A stretch of 64,000 bases of DNA from CBDFGN01 sp965247065. Its GTDB lineage: Bacteria > Bacteroidota > Bacteroidia > Cytophagales > Cyclobacteriaceae. The number at the start of each line of letters is the position of its first letter. Within the stretch, counting starts at the first letter, position 1. The DNA lies in the NCBI GenBank assembly GCA_965247065.1, contig CBDFGN010000006.1:372001-436000 (forward strand). The letters run 5' to 3'. This document shows positions 18,901 through 28,306 of the stretch, piece by piece. The position numbers were made by a program, and so were the translations under genes. The notes under the pieces are model-generated. The model had not been told where the DNA came from and made no database searches. It saw nothing but the letters and a program-made list of their open reading frames with translations.

Positions 18901-21544
18901 GGGCGGCTACCTCCCGGACTCCGGTAGCTGTATTAGACATTGGGGCTACGATGTCTGAACCTCCTGAGACCGTTCCCACGTAAAGACTGTAGGTGAAGCC
19001 GGGATACTGGGTAAAGTCATCGGTGACCCCGGAACCATCAAAGGAGAGGGTTACCTGGTTTCCAGAAACCATGCTGCTTAGGCCGGATGGAGCATTTTCC
19101 GGGGCCACGTTGAATTCGTCATCACTGCCGGTGTACAAAACCGTGTTCACATCCCCCTGATCATCGATCCCGCTAATTAAAACGTCCAGGTCACCATCGC
19201 CATCGTAGTTTCCCCAGGTCGAGGATCCCAGAGTTACCCCGATAAAACCTTGATCGATTTCGGTAAAACTATCTCCACCGTCATTTTGAAAGATGACGGT
19301 GATTAAGTTGGTTCCGTCATCTCCACTGGCCAGCAGGTCCAGGTCGCCATCATTGTCGAAATCCCCCCAATGGGCATCACCACCAAATAATCCGGTTAGA
19401 CCAGCTCCAATATCAATGAAATTCCCTGCGTCATTGCGCAGAATCACCGACTCGCCCGGTCTTCCGCTGGTTCGTCCTGAAACAAACAGATCCAGGTCCC
19501 CGTCGGCATCGTAATCTCCCCAGGCCACGGCGGGTTCTGTATTGGCCAAACCTATGCCAAAAAAGCCAAATGATCCGAGGTCATTGCGGTAGACAAAAGT
19601 TGCCGCTCCGCCGGCGGCGTCCTCAAACCCGGCAATGATCAGGTCCATATCCCCGTCATTGTCATAGTCTCCCCAATCGGCATCAGCACCACTGTAATTT
19701 GAAAATCCAAAATCGGTTTCGCTGAATGTACCGTCACTGTTGTTTACCCAAATGCTAGTATAAGGAAGCGAACTAACGTCCTGACCGGTTATGAAGATGT
19801 CCAGGTCTCCGTCATTGTCGACATCCACCAGCTGAACGTCCCCCAACCTGATTCCGGGCAAGCCTACTGCCAGGTCGGAAAAACTGGTGCCGTCGGTATT
19901 CTCAAGCAGTTGGGTAATTTCAGTTGCACCGTTGAATCCCTGTACAAGGACGTCTAGATCTCCGTCGATATCGATATCCGCCCAGACCGATTCACCAGCC
20001 CGAATGCCGGTAAAGTTCTGGAAGGCATTGATGAAGGAATTGGGAATCAGCTTGGTGGTAAAAACGTCCAATCCCAAGCTGGTAGGTAAAACGGCTGTTC
20101 CGAATTGGCCGTCGCCACTGTAGGTCCCGGTGATAAAAATATCTCGAAATGTGTTTGTGGCCATTCCAAAGCCTTGTTGATCTCCGGCATCCCCTTCCAC
20201 AAAAGCTTCCAAGATATCCCCAGTGCCCGGATCATAATGCCCCAAAACAACATCCACGCCGTCGGCAGCCTGGGCCACTGAGCTTCCTTCGGGATCGGCG
20301 CCAAAATCAACCATGCCCTGACCGAAGCCCACTACCCAGGGACTTTCATCATCATAATCCAATATCACGTCCTGGCCCTCGTCGGCCATGCCCCCTCCTG
20401 CAGTGTTGGACCAGATAGGGTCGCCGTTCTCGGCATACTTGGCGATAAATAACTGCCTATTACCGGCACTAGGAGTGGTGAATCCGGGAGTGGCGGCAGC
20501 GTCGAAGAACGACATGGCGCCATCGGTGTAGCCCGTAAAGTAAAGCTCACCATTGCTATCGACCGTAATTCCTTTGGCTATGTCGGAAGAACCTCCGCCG
20601 GCGGAAGCGGCCCAAACGGGCATGACAGTGCCCAAATCCACTTTAGAGATGAAGGCATCATCCGATCCTTGGGCGGACAGTATTCCAGCGCCCATCCAAT
20701 TCAAATCAGGGCTTTGAAACGAACCGGTAACATATAAGAAATCGGTTGAGGAATTGGAGTCATGGTGAAATGCCATATCCTCAATAATGTCAAATTCGCT
20801 GGTTCCCTCTACTGTGAAACCTGAAATAAAATCTCCAGCTGCACTAAAACCCCCAGCCCAAGGGTCCTCCGTTGATGTGTTGTTAGTTATGATTGTTGGT
20901 GAAGCGACTTCGTCCACTACTGCAAGATCTCCAAAATGAGAACCGCCAAAAAACACCTTTCCATCAATTGGGTCAACCGCTATGCCCCGAACTCGGGCGG
21001 TGTTGGCCGAGGTCATTGCACCAACCCAATTCATGGTGGCCAGGTTGGCATCGACTGCCGCAATAAATACCTGTGTTTCGCCCAGTATTGTAGATTGCCC
21101 CGGTAGGCTTATTGCCCCAAAGTCGGCGGGGTTTGCGACATTTGCTACATATTGCCCGGTTACATAAACAACACCGTTACCCCCATCATCATAAAACGCA
21201 ATGCCATAGCCGGATTCCAGGGTAGAGTTCTGCCAGGTCCCTCCGGCCCGGATGGCCCATTGAACGACACCGTCCTGATCGTACTTGACCACAAAAATGT
21301 CCGTACCAGCCGCAGAGGTAAGATTGAATGATCCGAAGGTTACTGTATTTTGAAAGGCACCGGTAACGTAGACATTACCGTTGTCATCTGAAGCAACAGC
21401 GAGTCCTCCTTCGTTGGTTGTCGCGGCGCTTCCCACTCCATCGGCCCACTGGAAGTTCTGTGCGAGGCTGCTTTGTACGGAAACGAGAAATAATAATAGG
21501 GAAAGTAAAGGAGCTAAGTGCTTAGATTGTAATGGTTCCATCAT
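15926..21544 (-). CDS. N-terminal part of giant multidomain secreted adhesin (split by IS110 copy 2)
   Basis: About 1872 residues. Start set at ATG 21544 (or 21541), which gives the signal peptide MEPLQSKHLAPLLSLLLFLV...SLAQ. Domains in order: SBBP-type beta-propeller repeats (about 30-500: GNVYVTGAF, DIFVVKYDQDG), FG-GAP repeats (about 510-820: DNDGDLDIFITG), a fibronectin-like segment, a LamG/concanavalin domain (FSGQLTIEMWVKP), leucine-rich repeats (ALYNSTNGDSWNDNTGW onwards), an Ig-like segment, a GEVED domain (GKVYVDWDLDGVF) and the start of a cleaved-adhesin domain (YSEDFES). The stop TAG lies inside the IS. Without the C-terminal half at 12031-14619 it lacks its T9SS sorting signal. 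Confidence 0.85.
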   Translation of the reverse strand: MMEPLQSKHLAPLLSLLLFLVSVQSSLAQNFQWADGVGSAATTNEGGLAVASDDNGNVYVTGAFQNTVTFGSFNLTSAAGTDIFVVKYDQDGVVQWAIRAGGTWQNSTLESGYGIAFYDDGGNGVVYVTGQYVANVANPADFGAISLPGQSTILGETQVFIAAVDANLATMNWVGAMTSANTARVRGIAVDPIDGKVFFGGSHFGDLAVVDEVASPTIITNNTSTEDPWAGGFSAAGDFISGFTVEGTSEFDIIEDMAFHHDSNSSTDFLYVTGSFQSPDLNWMGAGILSAQGSDDAFISKVDLGTVMPVWAASAGGGSSDIAKGITVDSNGELYFTGYTDGAMSFFDAAATPGFTTPSAGNRQLFIAKYAENGDPIWSNTAGGGMADEGQDVILDYDDESPWVVGFGQGMVDFGADPEGSSVAQAADGVDVVLGHYDPGTGDILEAFVEGDAGDQQGFGMATNTFRDIFITGTYSGDGQFGTAVLPTSLGLDVFTTKLIPNSFINAFQNFTGIRAGESVWADIDIDGDLDVLVQGFNGATEITQLLENTDGTSFSDLAVGLPGIRLGDVQLVDVDNDGDLDIFITGQDVSSLPYTSIWVNNSDGTFSETDFGFSNYSGADADWGDYDNDGDMDLIIAGFEDAAGGAATFVYRNDLGSFGFFGIGLANTEPAVAWGDYDADGDLDLFVSGRTSGRPGESVILRNDAGNFIDIGAGLTGLFGGDAHWGDFDNDGDLDLLASGDDGTNLITVIFQNDGGDSFTEIDQGFIGVTLGSSTWGNYDGDGDLDVLISGIDDQGDVNTVLYTGSDDEFNVAPENAPSGLSSMVSGNQVTLSFDGSGVTDDFTQYPGFTYSLYVGTVSGGSDIVAPMSNTATGVREVAARGNMDHNESWTLTLPDGTYFWGVQAVDGAFAGSSFATEQTFTIGGADPDISISPTSMTETLAEGENSTQTFTIDNLGEGDLNWDFDSHITGGSAIQFDGVADFGVDVAHEGQLNFSGQLTIEMWVKPNSFTFNGHLLKGLDYIVTVDDVDGSLGFDPAQDPQTADQVLTLNQWNHIAVTIQSDNTLQMYVDGTLVHNSLYTPTSVGDPNGITIGSGSGFPFDGIIDDVRIWDIAKSQDEIRDNMFRKLNGTEADLVGYWPFDEGTGTTTADLTANANVGTLTDVTSVTWVSTSDRPFSPSWLSSSEFSGTVTPSGSQNIDVTFDAVSLTEGSYPTQIILNSNDPDESKILLPVSLTVTAGGTTATDPTDSLALVALYNSTNGDSWNDNTGWLTGPVSSWFGITVDPNSGRVTRIEMVQNNLDGPLPTELKDLTALEILKLSTNNVTGTIPAFLGTLSFLTDIYLASNAMTGSIPPDLTQLSNLQILDLGSNQLSGSIPTNIGDLTNLEQLTLGSNSLSGEIPASLWNLTNLTQLRVCCNALSGSIPSEIGNLTQLTLLVLGQNQFSEGVPAQLTSLSTLEQIFTGNNDFDFLPDFSGLSNLTALFAHNNRLTFEDLIPNQSVTGFTYDPQKDFGTTSTANKNEGETATIDLNVDNNVTDNDYIWFRDGSQISGTGTVNSITLSSLSSGDNGEYTAQMSNPAYPGFTISSVPQYVTVSCLSSPVGSSVGTRVTLEMNGTTAGGSHPCHIHMNSAASGGSIVLTFNPVDGTSGQSITTVDRFDNGTLVTFQELLNYDGHVVVHVSGTGVGATVAKGDIGSNGALSGPPYLYTLDEANASGVSGTVLFESGGNEDNDSKIDHVVLGDIDNNTAGATCQTYSDFTPLSTDLGPGESAAITVTLGTCGGDFPKYGKVYVDWDLDGVFSESEAAASSPNFIDGTGDFQGTVTVPANAKIGTSAKMRVVCWESAFTGANTPLYSEDFESVTEPDLPAL

Positions 21545-21600
21545 GCGCTGCGCAGTTCCAGTCCCAAGTTTCAAGTCCAAAGCCCACTGAAGATCCCTGA

Positions 21601-22452
21601 TTAGTGTTGACCACTTTTGGTTAATAATTCATCATTAAATATGGACAATGAAGGTCTTCGGTTAATTGGCAACAAGGACCAGTCCTTTTCAAAATCCATG
21701 GGTGAAACATCGTTTAAGTTTTCATGGGTTCTTTTTTGATTATAATGGTCAACCGCTCTTTTGACATACCTTTTCAGTTGATAGAAATTGGTCGGCTTCC
21801 AGTAATGCAAATATTCTTCTTTCAAGGTCCTGTGAAAGCGCTCTGCATACGCATTATCCTGAGCGGTTAGCCCCATGCTGATATCACATCGGTTGGATTT
21901 TAGTAGGTCTACATATTCTTCGTAGATGTATTGACCTCCTCTGTCGGAATGATGGATCCGGGGAGGGGGATGATCTTTCAAGGCAATGAGCAATGCCTTT
22001 ACGTTCGCTGTAGCCCGCATATGATCCGATACCTGGTAGCCTACTATTTTTCGGGTATAGACATCCAGAATAAAGACCCCGTAATAAAACCGGTTTCCCA
22101 CTTCTATGAAGGTGATGTCTGATTGCCAGACCGTTGAAGGAGACGTTAGTTCAAATCCTTTGATCAGGTTTGGATAATAAAGCTTCGAAGCCCGGGTAGT
22201 TCGTTTATAGTTCTTGGCTCTTCTCAAACGGTAACCAAGACTCATTAAAAGGTCTACAAAGCGATCTCTGCCGATAAATCCGGGTTTTAAGGTCCGGTAC
22301 ATTTTTTCCACCCCACAACCAGGATGTTCCTGGCGTATCCCATCAGCTTCCAGGACCAGCTGTTCTACCTTTTGATCAAAGACAGCTTGCCTGGTTGCAT
22401 ACTGATGTATTGCCTGTTTGCTGATTCCTATGGCACGATAGAGCTGATTCAT
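21601..22452 (-). CDS. IS3-family transposase OrfB (DDE integrase)
   Basis: 283 residues. An HTH_21-like N-terminal part (EHPGCGVEKMYRTLK) is followed by the rve integrase core. The catalytic triad is visible: Asp in VWQSDITFIEV, Asp in IHHSDRGGQY and Glu in NAYAERFHRTLKEEY. The stop codon lies in the terminal repeat. It begins 8 bases after orfA stops, so it is either made by a frameshift from orfA or by coupled initiation at its own ATG. All catalytic residues are present, so it may be active. Confidence 0.92.
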   Translation of the reverse strand: MNQLYRAIGISKQAIHQYATRQAVFDQKVEQLVLEADGIRQEHPGCGVEKMYRTLKPGFIGRDRFVDLLMSLGYRLRRAKNYKRTTRASKLYYPNLIKGFELTSPSTVWQSDITFIEVGNRFYYGVFILDVYTRKIVGYQVSDHMRATANVKALLIALKDHPPPRIHHSDRGGQYIYEEYVDLLKSNRCDISMGLTAQDNAYAERFHRTLKEEYLHYWKPTNFYQLKRYVKRAVDHYNQKRTHENLNDVSPMDFEKDWSLLPINRRPSLSIFNDELLTKSGQH

Positions 22453-22460
22453 CGAGAAAT

Positions 22461-22859
22461 TTACTTTCCTTTGGTTTTTCCGGAACCAGTTGATTGTGGG
22501 GTGTCGAAGTTTTTTTTCAGATCGATATCCAATTCCTCCTTGGCCAGATCGATCATCTTTTCGTAATAATCAATCTTGATCTGTTTTTGACCTACCACAC
22601 GTTCCAACTCCTTAATCCGTTTTTCTAAATCGTTAACCTTTGATGTAGTGCTTTTTTTCATCTCCAGAATTCGATAGCCTCTCTCGTTAAAGGTAGAGAA
22701 TTTGTAGATCCAACGGTAAATGTTTGCGTTGTTGATCCCATGAAGTTTCTCCAGTTGAGGGACACTGTACTTTCCACTTTCAAATTCCGTAACAATGGCC
22801 CGCTTCAATTCATCACTGAATACTCGCTTCTTTCGAATGGCTTTTTGGGTTGCTTTCAT
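22461..22859 (-). CDS. IS3-family transposase OrfA (helix-turn-helix)
   Basis: 132 residues. The N-terminal helix-turn-helix (FSDELKRAIVTEFESGKYSV, NNANIYRWIYKF) binds the IS ends. A coiled-coil or leucine-zipper stretch follows (NDLEKRIKELERVVGQKQIK). This is the standard OrfA layout. ATG at 22859, just inside the right inverted repeat. Confidence 0.9.
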   Translation of the reverse strand: MKATQKAIRKKRVFSDELKRAIVTEFESGKYSVPQLEKLHGINNANIYRWIYKFSTFNERGYRILEMKKSTTSKVNDLEKRIKELERVVGQKQIKIDYYEKMIDLAKEELDIDLKKNFDTPQSTGSGKTKGK

Positions 22860-22893
22860 ATAAGTCGATCGTTTAAAAAGTGGTCAACCTATA

Positions 22894-25800
22894 TCAGGGA
22901 CGTACAGTGGCAGAATCGGTCAGCGTGACCGTCCCCGAACAGAATAGGTTCGGTTGGTCAATTTCCAATGCGATCCCTTTTACTTTATGATCGGGGGTTC
23001 CCAAAAAAGTCAGCGAGCCCTGTTGATTCACAGAATACACCTGGGTAAGTCCGGCTCCAAGGAAGAAACCGCTTACGTACGCCAGGGCCAGTGATCCATT
23101 TGGGTCCTGGTCTAACCCAATATCAGTGATAGCGAACTCGTTGGCGGGATCTATTTTTTCGAAAATTGGAATGGCGTTTCCCGAAATATGATAGATCATT
23201 CCGTCGTCGGTGTTAAATGCGATGGATTCTCCGTCATCCCCGTTCCCCAGGGTAGCCACTAAGGTGGTTGATCCGTCAGCGATATCGATCTGGTACAAGC
23301 TTGCCGGCACGGCCGCACCATCGCCGGTTACCCCGTACAATTTACCACTGTCGTCAAAGGTCAAGCCGGCGAATTTGTCACCAGTGTTGCCAATGCTGGT
23401 AGCACTGCCAGTGGAAGGGTCAATAGTCACCAGTTCAAATTGGGTTGAGCTGCTCGCCACTTTAGCCACTGCATAAAGTTCGCCCGTGGTTGGATGTTTG
23501 GCCAGGCCCAAGACCTGGTTAACGGTCTCCCCCGAAAGTGTAATATCCACAGCGCTGGTGGTACTTTGATCGAAGCCGTCGATGGTTCTAAGCTTGTTGT
23601 CGTCAGGTGAAACAGTGTAGATCGTCGCACCACTGGTTGTTTGAGTGCTATACGAGGCATCCCAGCCGGCTGCTTCTACACCATCGTCTGAGGTGAATTG
23701 AACAAAGAGGGATGCGCCACTCGATGTCACCGGGCTTGGGATTGAACTACCGCTTTGGCTGAACAATTGGGTTGCTGTTGCATCCGCGCCATCGTAAACT
23801 TCGAGAAAGTCGGAGTCCAGTTCGGTATCAAATGAGATGAACGTAAGAGTGATGGTCCCCCCATTGGCCGGTTGAATCAACCAGCTGCAGTTGGTGTCGG
23901 GAAGATAGTTCTGGGTGTCACTGCCGTCGGAAAAGCTACCTGAATTTGCGGTCAGCGTGGTGGTGCCCGAGCAGATGGACTGAGCACCAGCATTTTCATA
24001 CCAGGCAATCTGATTGCCCACGGCATCAGCCGAGAGTACGTCCAGATCCCCGTCGCCGTCCAGATCCGCTACGTACACATCCCCGGCACCATTGGCCGTG
24101 CTGCTAATGACTTGTTGGGCTCCGAAACTGCCCAATCCATCGGCGTTTTCGTACCAGGCGATCTTGTCATCAAATGTTGAAGCGGAGAGTACGTCTGCAT
24201 CCCCATCTCCGTCCATATCAGCGGCAAAGACTGAACGGGCGCCATCGGCTAATACGATGACCTGTTGGGCTCCGAAAGTGCCTAAACCGTCTGTATTCCG
24301 GTACCAGGCGATCTTGTCATCTTCTTCGGAAGCCGAGAGTACGTCCATATCTCCATCCCCGTCCAGGTCGGTTGCAAAAACTGCATAAGCAACATCGGCT
24401 AAGGTCGTAATGACCTGCTGGCTGCCGAAATTTCCCAATCCGTCGGTGTTCTCATACCACGCTATTTTGTCATCTCCTATTGAGCTCGAAAGCACGTCGA
24501 TATCGCCATCCGCGTCCAAGTCGGCAGCAAAAACTGAAGAGGGGATAATGGCTAGCGTACTAATGACTTGCTGGCTTCCGAAAGTGCCCAACCCGTCGGT
24601 GTTCTCGTACCAGGCGACCTTATTGTCAGATTGTGAAGCGGAGATTACATCCAGATCCCCGTCCAAATCCAAGTCGGCGGCAAAAACTGCGTAAGCGCCG
24701 TCGGCCATGGTGCTAATGACCTGCTGAGCCCCAAAATTTCCCAAACCATCGGAGTTCTCATACCAGGCGATCTTGTCATCACCAATTGAGGCGGAGAGGA
24801 CGTCCTGATCCCCATCTCCGTCCAGGTCCGACGCAAAGACTGAAAAAGGACCATCGGTTGAGGTGGTAATGACTTGCTGAGCCCCGAAATTGCCCAATCC
24901 GTCCGTATTCTCGTACCAGGCGATCTTGTCATCATTTGTTGAGGCGGAAAGTACATCCATATCCCCATCCTCGTCCAGGTCAGCCGCAAAGGTAGAAAAG
25001 GTAAAATTTGTTAGGGTAGTAATAACATTTTCGTCTCCGAATGCACCTGGCGATGGAGAAGCTACAATAGTAAAGTCAAATGCCAAGGAAGTTCCGTTTG
25101 CGTTAGAAACAGTCACATCTCCCGGTCCCACCGACGCTGACGGCACCGTGACAACCAATTGATTGCTGGTCGCACTGGTAACTACAGCCGAGGTTCCGGC
25201 AAGGGTCACCGAATTGTTGGCCGGCGTGGTTTCGAAATTGGCACCAAAAATAGTCACCTCGGACCCGGAAATGGCCGAGATGGGTTCGATATTGGTTATT
25301 ACAGGGATTGTTGATCCCGATGCTCCAATTGTAAACGGTTGTTCAGCCTTGAAAGCCGAACCGGCAAAAGCTCCATCGATGGCCTGCAAGCTGTAGAAAT
25401 AGTCCCCATCCGGTGGTGTCAGCGTCCAGGATTCATTGTGATCCACATTTCCCCGCGCCACAATTCTACGAAAGCCAGTGGCAGGGTCTGAATTGGGAGC
25501 CATGATGTCAGATCCTCCGGGAGTGGTTCCCACCCTGAGATTATAGGTAAATCCAGGCCAAACGGTAAAATCATCGGTAGTCATATCTCCATCCCAGTTG
25601 AAGGTGACCGTGTTACCAACAGGGTCCGCACTGGCGCTGATGATTAATCCATCGATGTTAGGGGGCAGGTTAAATCCGTTAACGTCTTCTAAGCTGGAAT
25701 ACAGTACGGTATTTACATCTCCCTGGTCGTCCCTTCCAGTTATTAAGACATCCAGATCACCGTCGTTGTCATAGTTGCCCCAGGCCACTGAGCTATTTTC

Positions 25801-28293
25801 GAGACCAATGAAGCCCTGGTCTATTTCGCTAAAGACCCCGCTGCCCTCGTTGTTGTAAATGACCGTTAAAATGTCAGTCCCATTATTACCAGCAATCAGA
25901 AGATCCTGATCGCCATCGTTGTCATAATCACCCCAGGAAGCGTCACCATCTACAAAACCATCAATTGAAGGCGTAGTGCTAAGAAAGTTATCGGCTCCGT
26001 CATTCCGGTAAATGTCGGAGACAAAGGCTACGCCCCCCGCATCGCCTGTTACAAACGCGTCCAGGTCCCCATCATTATCGTAATCTACCCACGAGACCGA
26101 ACCCAGGTCCAGCGCCGCTAAATCTACGATGGCCGTAAACGAGCCGGATCCATCGTTACGGTAGATTCGGGTTGCATTGACGTTAATATTACCGTCGAAA
26201 CCGGTTATCAATAGATCTTTGTCTTCGTCGTTGTCAAAATCTCCCCAATCGGCGTCGCTGAAATCAAACCCTGGAAGAGACGTACCTATAGGGATGAAAA
26301 TATCGCTTCCATCATTGCGTAGAATCTCGGTAGTGGGGGTGAGGGAAGCATTTTCTCCGCTAATGAAAAGATCCAAGTCGCCATCGTTGTCATAATCTAT
26401 CCAGTCTACATCCCCATCGCTAACCCCTAAGGCTCCATCCTGATTGTCCGATACATCGGTGAAAGAGAATGCTCCATCATTTCGATAGACAATGGAGTTT
26501 CGCGTGACATTGTCGGTGCCAATTATCGCATAATCGACAAAACCATCTCCGTTGAAATCAGCCATGCTGAGTGAACTGTTGAGCAGGACCGTCACGGAAA
26601 CTCCTACAACTGCCCCTGTGCCATCGCCATTATTTCGCCAAAATTCTACGGTGGGGCCACTTCCAGCTATAATCGCATCCAATTCCCCGTCGTCATCTAG
26701 ATCTGTCCACTGAGCATCTCCAATGTCAACCGATGGCATACCCGCAAAAGCATTCTGAAAACTGTACGGTATTAACTTAGCCAGGAAGATATCCTGCCCA
26801 CCCGCACTTGCCGGTGTAAAGGCTTCTCCAAATTGGGCAGTTCCATTATAATAGCCGGTGATGAAAATATCCCGGAATTGATTAGTGGCGAGCCCAAGGC
26901 CACGTTCATTCATATCCCCGCCCTCTACAAAAGCCTCCAGGATAAGTCCGGTACTTAAATCATAATGAGCGAGTACAATATTTTCCGAACCGGGATTATC
27001 AGGAGTGACTGAAACAGAGCCCCCTTCGGGATCATTTCCGAAACTTATATCACCGGCTCCATATCCAGTGATCCAGGGGCTCTCGTCACGTGAATCCAGA
27101 ACTATGGCGCTGCCTCCATCGGACCCGCTTCCGCCAGCAGAATTGGACCAGATAGGTGAACCCGAGGCATCATATTTGGCGATAAAGATATCCCCTGTTC
27201 CACTGGTTGTCATGGTAAAGCCTGGAGATGCTGCTCCCGCGCCAAAGAAGCTCATGGAACCCCCGGTGGTCCCTGTGATGTATACTTCGCTGTTACTGTC
27301 AACCGTTATTCCCTGGCCAATCTCGGAGGCTCCACCACCTGCTTTGGCAGCCCATATCCCCAAGGTGGCAAATGTCGCATCGATCTTGGCAACAAAAACG
27401 TCCTCATTTCCACTGCTATTAAGGACACTGGTGGATCCCTCAAAATCCAGGTCGCTGTTAAAGTGACCGGTGAGATATAAGTATTTTTGGCCGTCGCCGG
27501 GGTCTTGGTAAAAAGCAACATCTCTGGCCTGGTCGTCGCCATTTCCGTTCATCATCGCCCAACCAAACCAATCGCCGTTAATGTCAAAGGATACTACTAA
27601 CACATCCACACTGGGGGCAGATGGTAGGTTATCAGCCAAGGATCCATCCTCATTGTAAATTTCCCCGGGGATCGCACCATTCGGAAGAATTGATCCTGCT
27701 ACAAAAACCTGACCGTTCTCCGGATCAACAGTTACTCCGTGGGCTTGCACTTCGGCAGAGGCAACTACCCGGGTAACCCAATTTGGCTGGCCCAAATCAG
27801 CATCGTACTGGGCGATGAAAATATCTGCAATTTGGGTCCCTGTGTCATCAGCACCTGGCAAGGATATTCCGTCGAAATCAGCATGTCCACTGCTTAGTTC
27901 AGCGACATATTTGCCAACGACATAGATCAATCCAGTACCGCCATCGTCGTAAAATACTATGTCACTTCCCTCCTCCAAAGTAGAGTTTAGAAAGCTACTT
28001 CCGGCACTACTGACCCATTGTACAACTCCATCCTGGTCATATTTCACTATAAAAATGTCCGAACCCCCGACAGATGTAAGGGGCTTGCTCCCAAACGTGG
28101 CGGTCTCAAAATACTTACCGGTGATGTAGGAATTTCCGCTGGGATCGGTAGTAACGGCTGCTCCGAAATCGGCATCGTTAGGATCGCTGCTTCCGGCGCC
28201 ATCGGCCCATTGAAAGTTTTGAGCCGTCGCCGATATCGAGCCCAATGCCGCGATTAGACAAGCAGAAGTAAAGCTGAGAAAACATTTATCCAT
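22894..28293 (-). CDS. Giant secreted FG-GAP/SBBP/CUB protein, C-terminus truncated by the IS3
   Basis: 1799 residues with a signal peptide (ends ISATAQ). Its first ~830 residues parallel the neighbouring giant gene: SBBP propeller repeats (NSYITGKYF, DIFIVKYDQDG), then FG-GAP repeats (DNDGDLDVLITG). Next come an IPT/TIG domain (ITNIEPISAISGSEVTIFG), seven near-identical FG-GAP/VCBS repeats, a CUB domain (ICSGTTTLTANSGSFSDG), a propeller-like region (VLGLAKHPTTGELYAV) and the first residues of another CUB (FCSGTVTLTDSATVRP). The TGA stop is the first three bases of the IS end. No T9SS sorting domain remains, so export to the cell surface is doubtful. Confidence 0.85.
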   Translation of the reverse strand: MDKCFLSFTSACLIAALGSISATAQNFQWADGAGSSDPNDADFGAAVTTDPSGNSYITGKYFETATFGSKPLTSVGGSDIFIVKYDQDGVVQWVSSAGSSFLNSTLEEGSDIVFYDDGGTGLIYVVGKYVAELSSGHADFDGISLPGADDTGTQIADIFIAQYDADLGQPNWVTRVVASAEVQAHGVTVDPENGQVFVAGSILPNGAIPGEIYNEDGSLADNLPSAPSVDVLVVSFDINGDWFGWAMMNGNGDDQARDVAFYQDPGDGQKYLYLTGHFNSDLDFEGSTSVLNSSGNEDVFVAKIDATFATLGIWAAKAGGGASEIGQGITVDSNSEVYITGTTGGSMSFFGAGAASPGFTMTTSGTGDIFIAKYDASGSPIWSNSAGGSGSDGGSAIVLDSRDESPWITGYGAGDISFGNDPEGGSVSVTPDNPGSENIVLAHYDLSTGLILEAFVEGGDMNERGLGLATNQFRDIFITGYYNGTAQFGEAFTPASAGGQDIFLAKLIPYSFQNAFAGMPSVDIGDAQWTDLDDDGELDAIIAGSGPTVEFWRNNGDGTGAVVGVSVTVLLNSSLSMADFNGDGFVDYAIIGTDNVTRNSIVYRNDGAFSFTDVSDNQDGALGVSDGDVDWIDYDNDGDLDLFISGENASLTPTTEILRNDGSDIFIPIGTSLPGFDFSDADWGDFDNDEDKDLLITGFDGNINVNATRIYRNDGSGSFTAIVDLAALDLGSVSWVDYDNDGDLDAFVTGDAGGVAFVSDIYRNDGADNFLSTTPSIDGFVDGDASWGDYDNDGDQDLLIAGNNGTDILTVIYNNEGSGVFSEIDQGFIGLENSSVAWGNYDNDGDLDVLITGRDDQGDVNTVLYSSLEDVNGFNLPPNIDGLIISASADPVGNTVTFNWDGDMTTDDFTVWPGFTYNLRVGTTPGGSDIMAPNSDPATGFRRIVARGNVDHNESWTLTPPDGDYFYSLQAIDGAFAGSAFKAEQPFTIGASGSTIPVITNIEPISAISGSEVTIFGANFETTPANNSVTLAGTSAVVTSATSNQLVVTVPSASVGPGDVTVSNANGTSLAFDFTIVASPSPGAFGDENVITTLTNFTFSTFAADLDEDGDMDVLSASTNDDKIAWYENTDGLGNFGAQQVITTSTDGPFSVFASDLDGDGDQDVLSASIGDDKIAWYENSDGLGNFGAQQVISTMADGAYAVFAADLDLDGDLDVISASQSDNKVAWYENTDGLGTFGSQQVISTLAIIPSSVFAADLDADGDIDVLSSSIGDDKIAWYENTDGLGNFGSQQVITTLADVAYAVFATDLDGDGDMDVLSASEEDDKIAWYRNTDGLGTFGAQQVIVLADGARSVFAADMDGDGDADVLSASTFDDKIAWYENADGLGSFGAQQVISSTANGAGDVYVADLDGDGDLDVLSADAVGNQIAWYENAGAQSICSGTTTLTANSGSFSDGSDTQNYLPDTNCSWLIQPANGGTITLTFISFDTELDSDFLEVYDGADATATQLFSQSGSSIPSPVTSSGASLFVQFTSDDGVEAAGWDASYSTQTTSGATIYTVSPDDNKLRTIDGFDQSTTSAVDITLSGETVNQVLGLAKHPTTGELYAVAKVASSSTQFELVTIDPSTGSATSIGNTGDKFAGLTFDDSGKLYGVTGDGAAVPASLYQIDIADGSTTLVATLGNGDDGESIAFNTDDGMIYHISGNAIPIFEKIDPANEFAITDIGLDQDPNGSLALAYVSGFFLGAGLTQVYSVNQQGSLTFLGTPDHKVKGIALEIDQPNLFCSGTVTLTDSATVRP
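23990..25020 (-). repeat. Seven ~150-bp tandem coding repeats (FG-GAP/VCBS)
   Basis: Within the giant gene a ~50-codon unit is repeated seven times, recognisable by DGDMDVLSAS, DDKIAWYEN and DGLGNFGAQQVI. The DNA period is about 150 bases. Units are similar but not identical, so copy number could change by recombination. Confidence 0.85.
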
Positions 28294-28306
28294 AGGCGGT
28301 GGCAGT

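Larger units (their letters stand above)
21596..22898 (-). mobile_element. IS3-family insertion sequence
   Basis: Imperfect terminal inverted repeats of 23 bases lie at 21596-21618 and 22876-22898; both contain GTTGACCACTTTT behind CCTGAT. They flank two transposase reading frames. The canonical TG...CA ends would be 21598 and 22896. I found no convincing target duplication. The element lies between two giant FG-GAP genes and supplies the stop codon of the upstream one. Confidence 0.85.
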
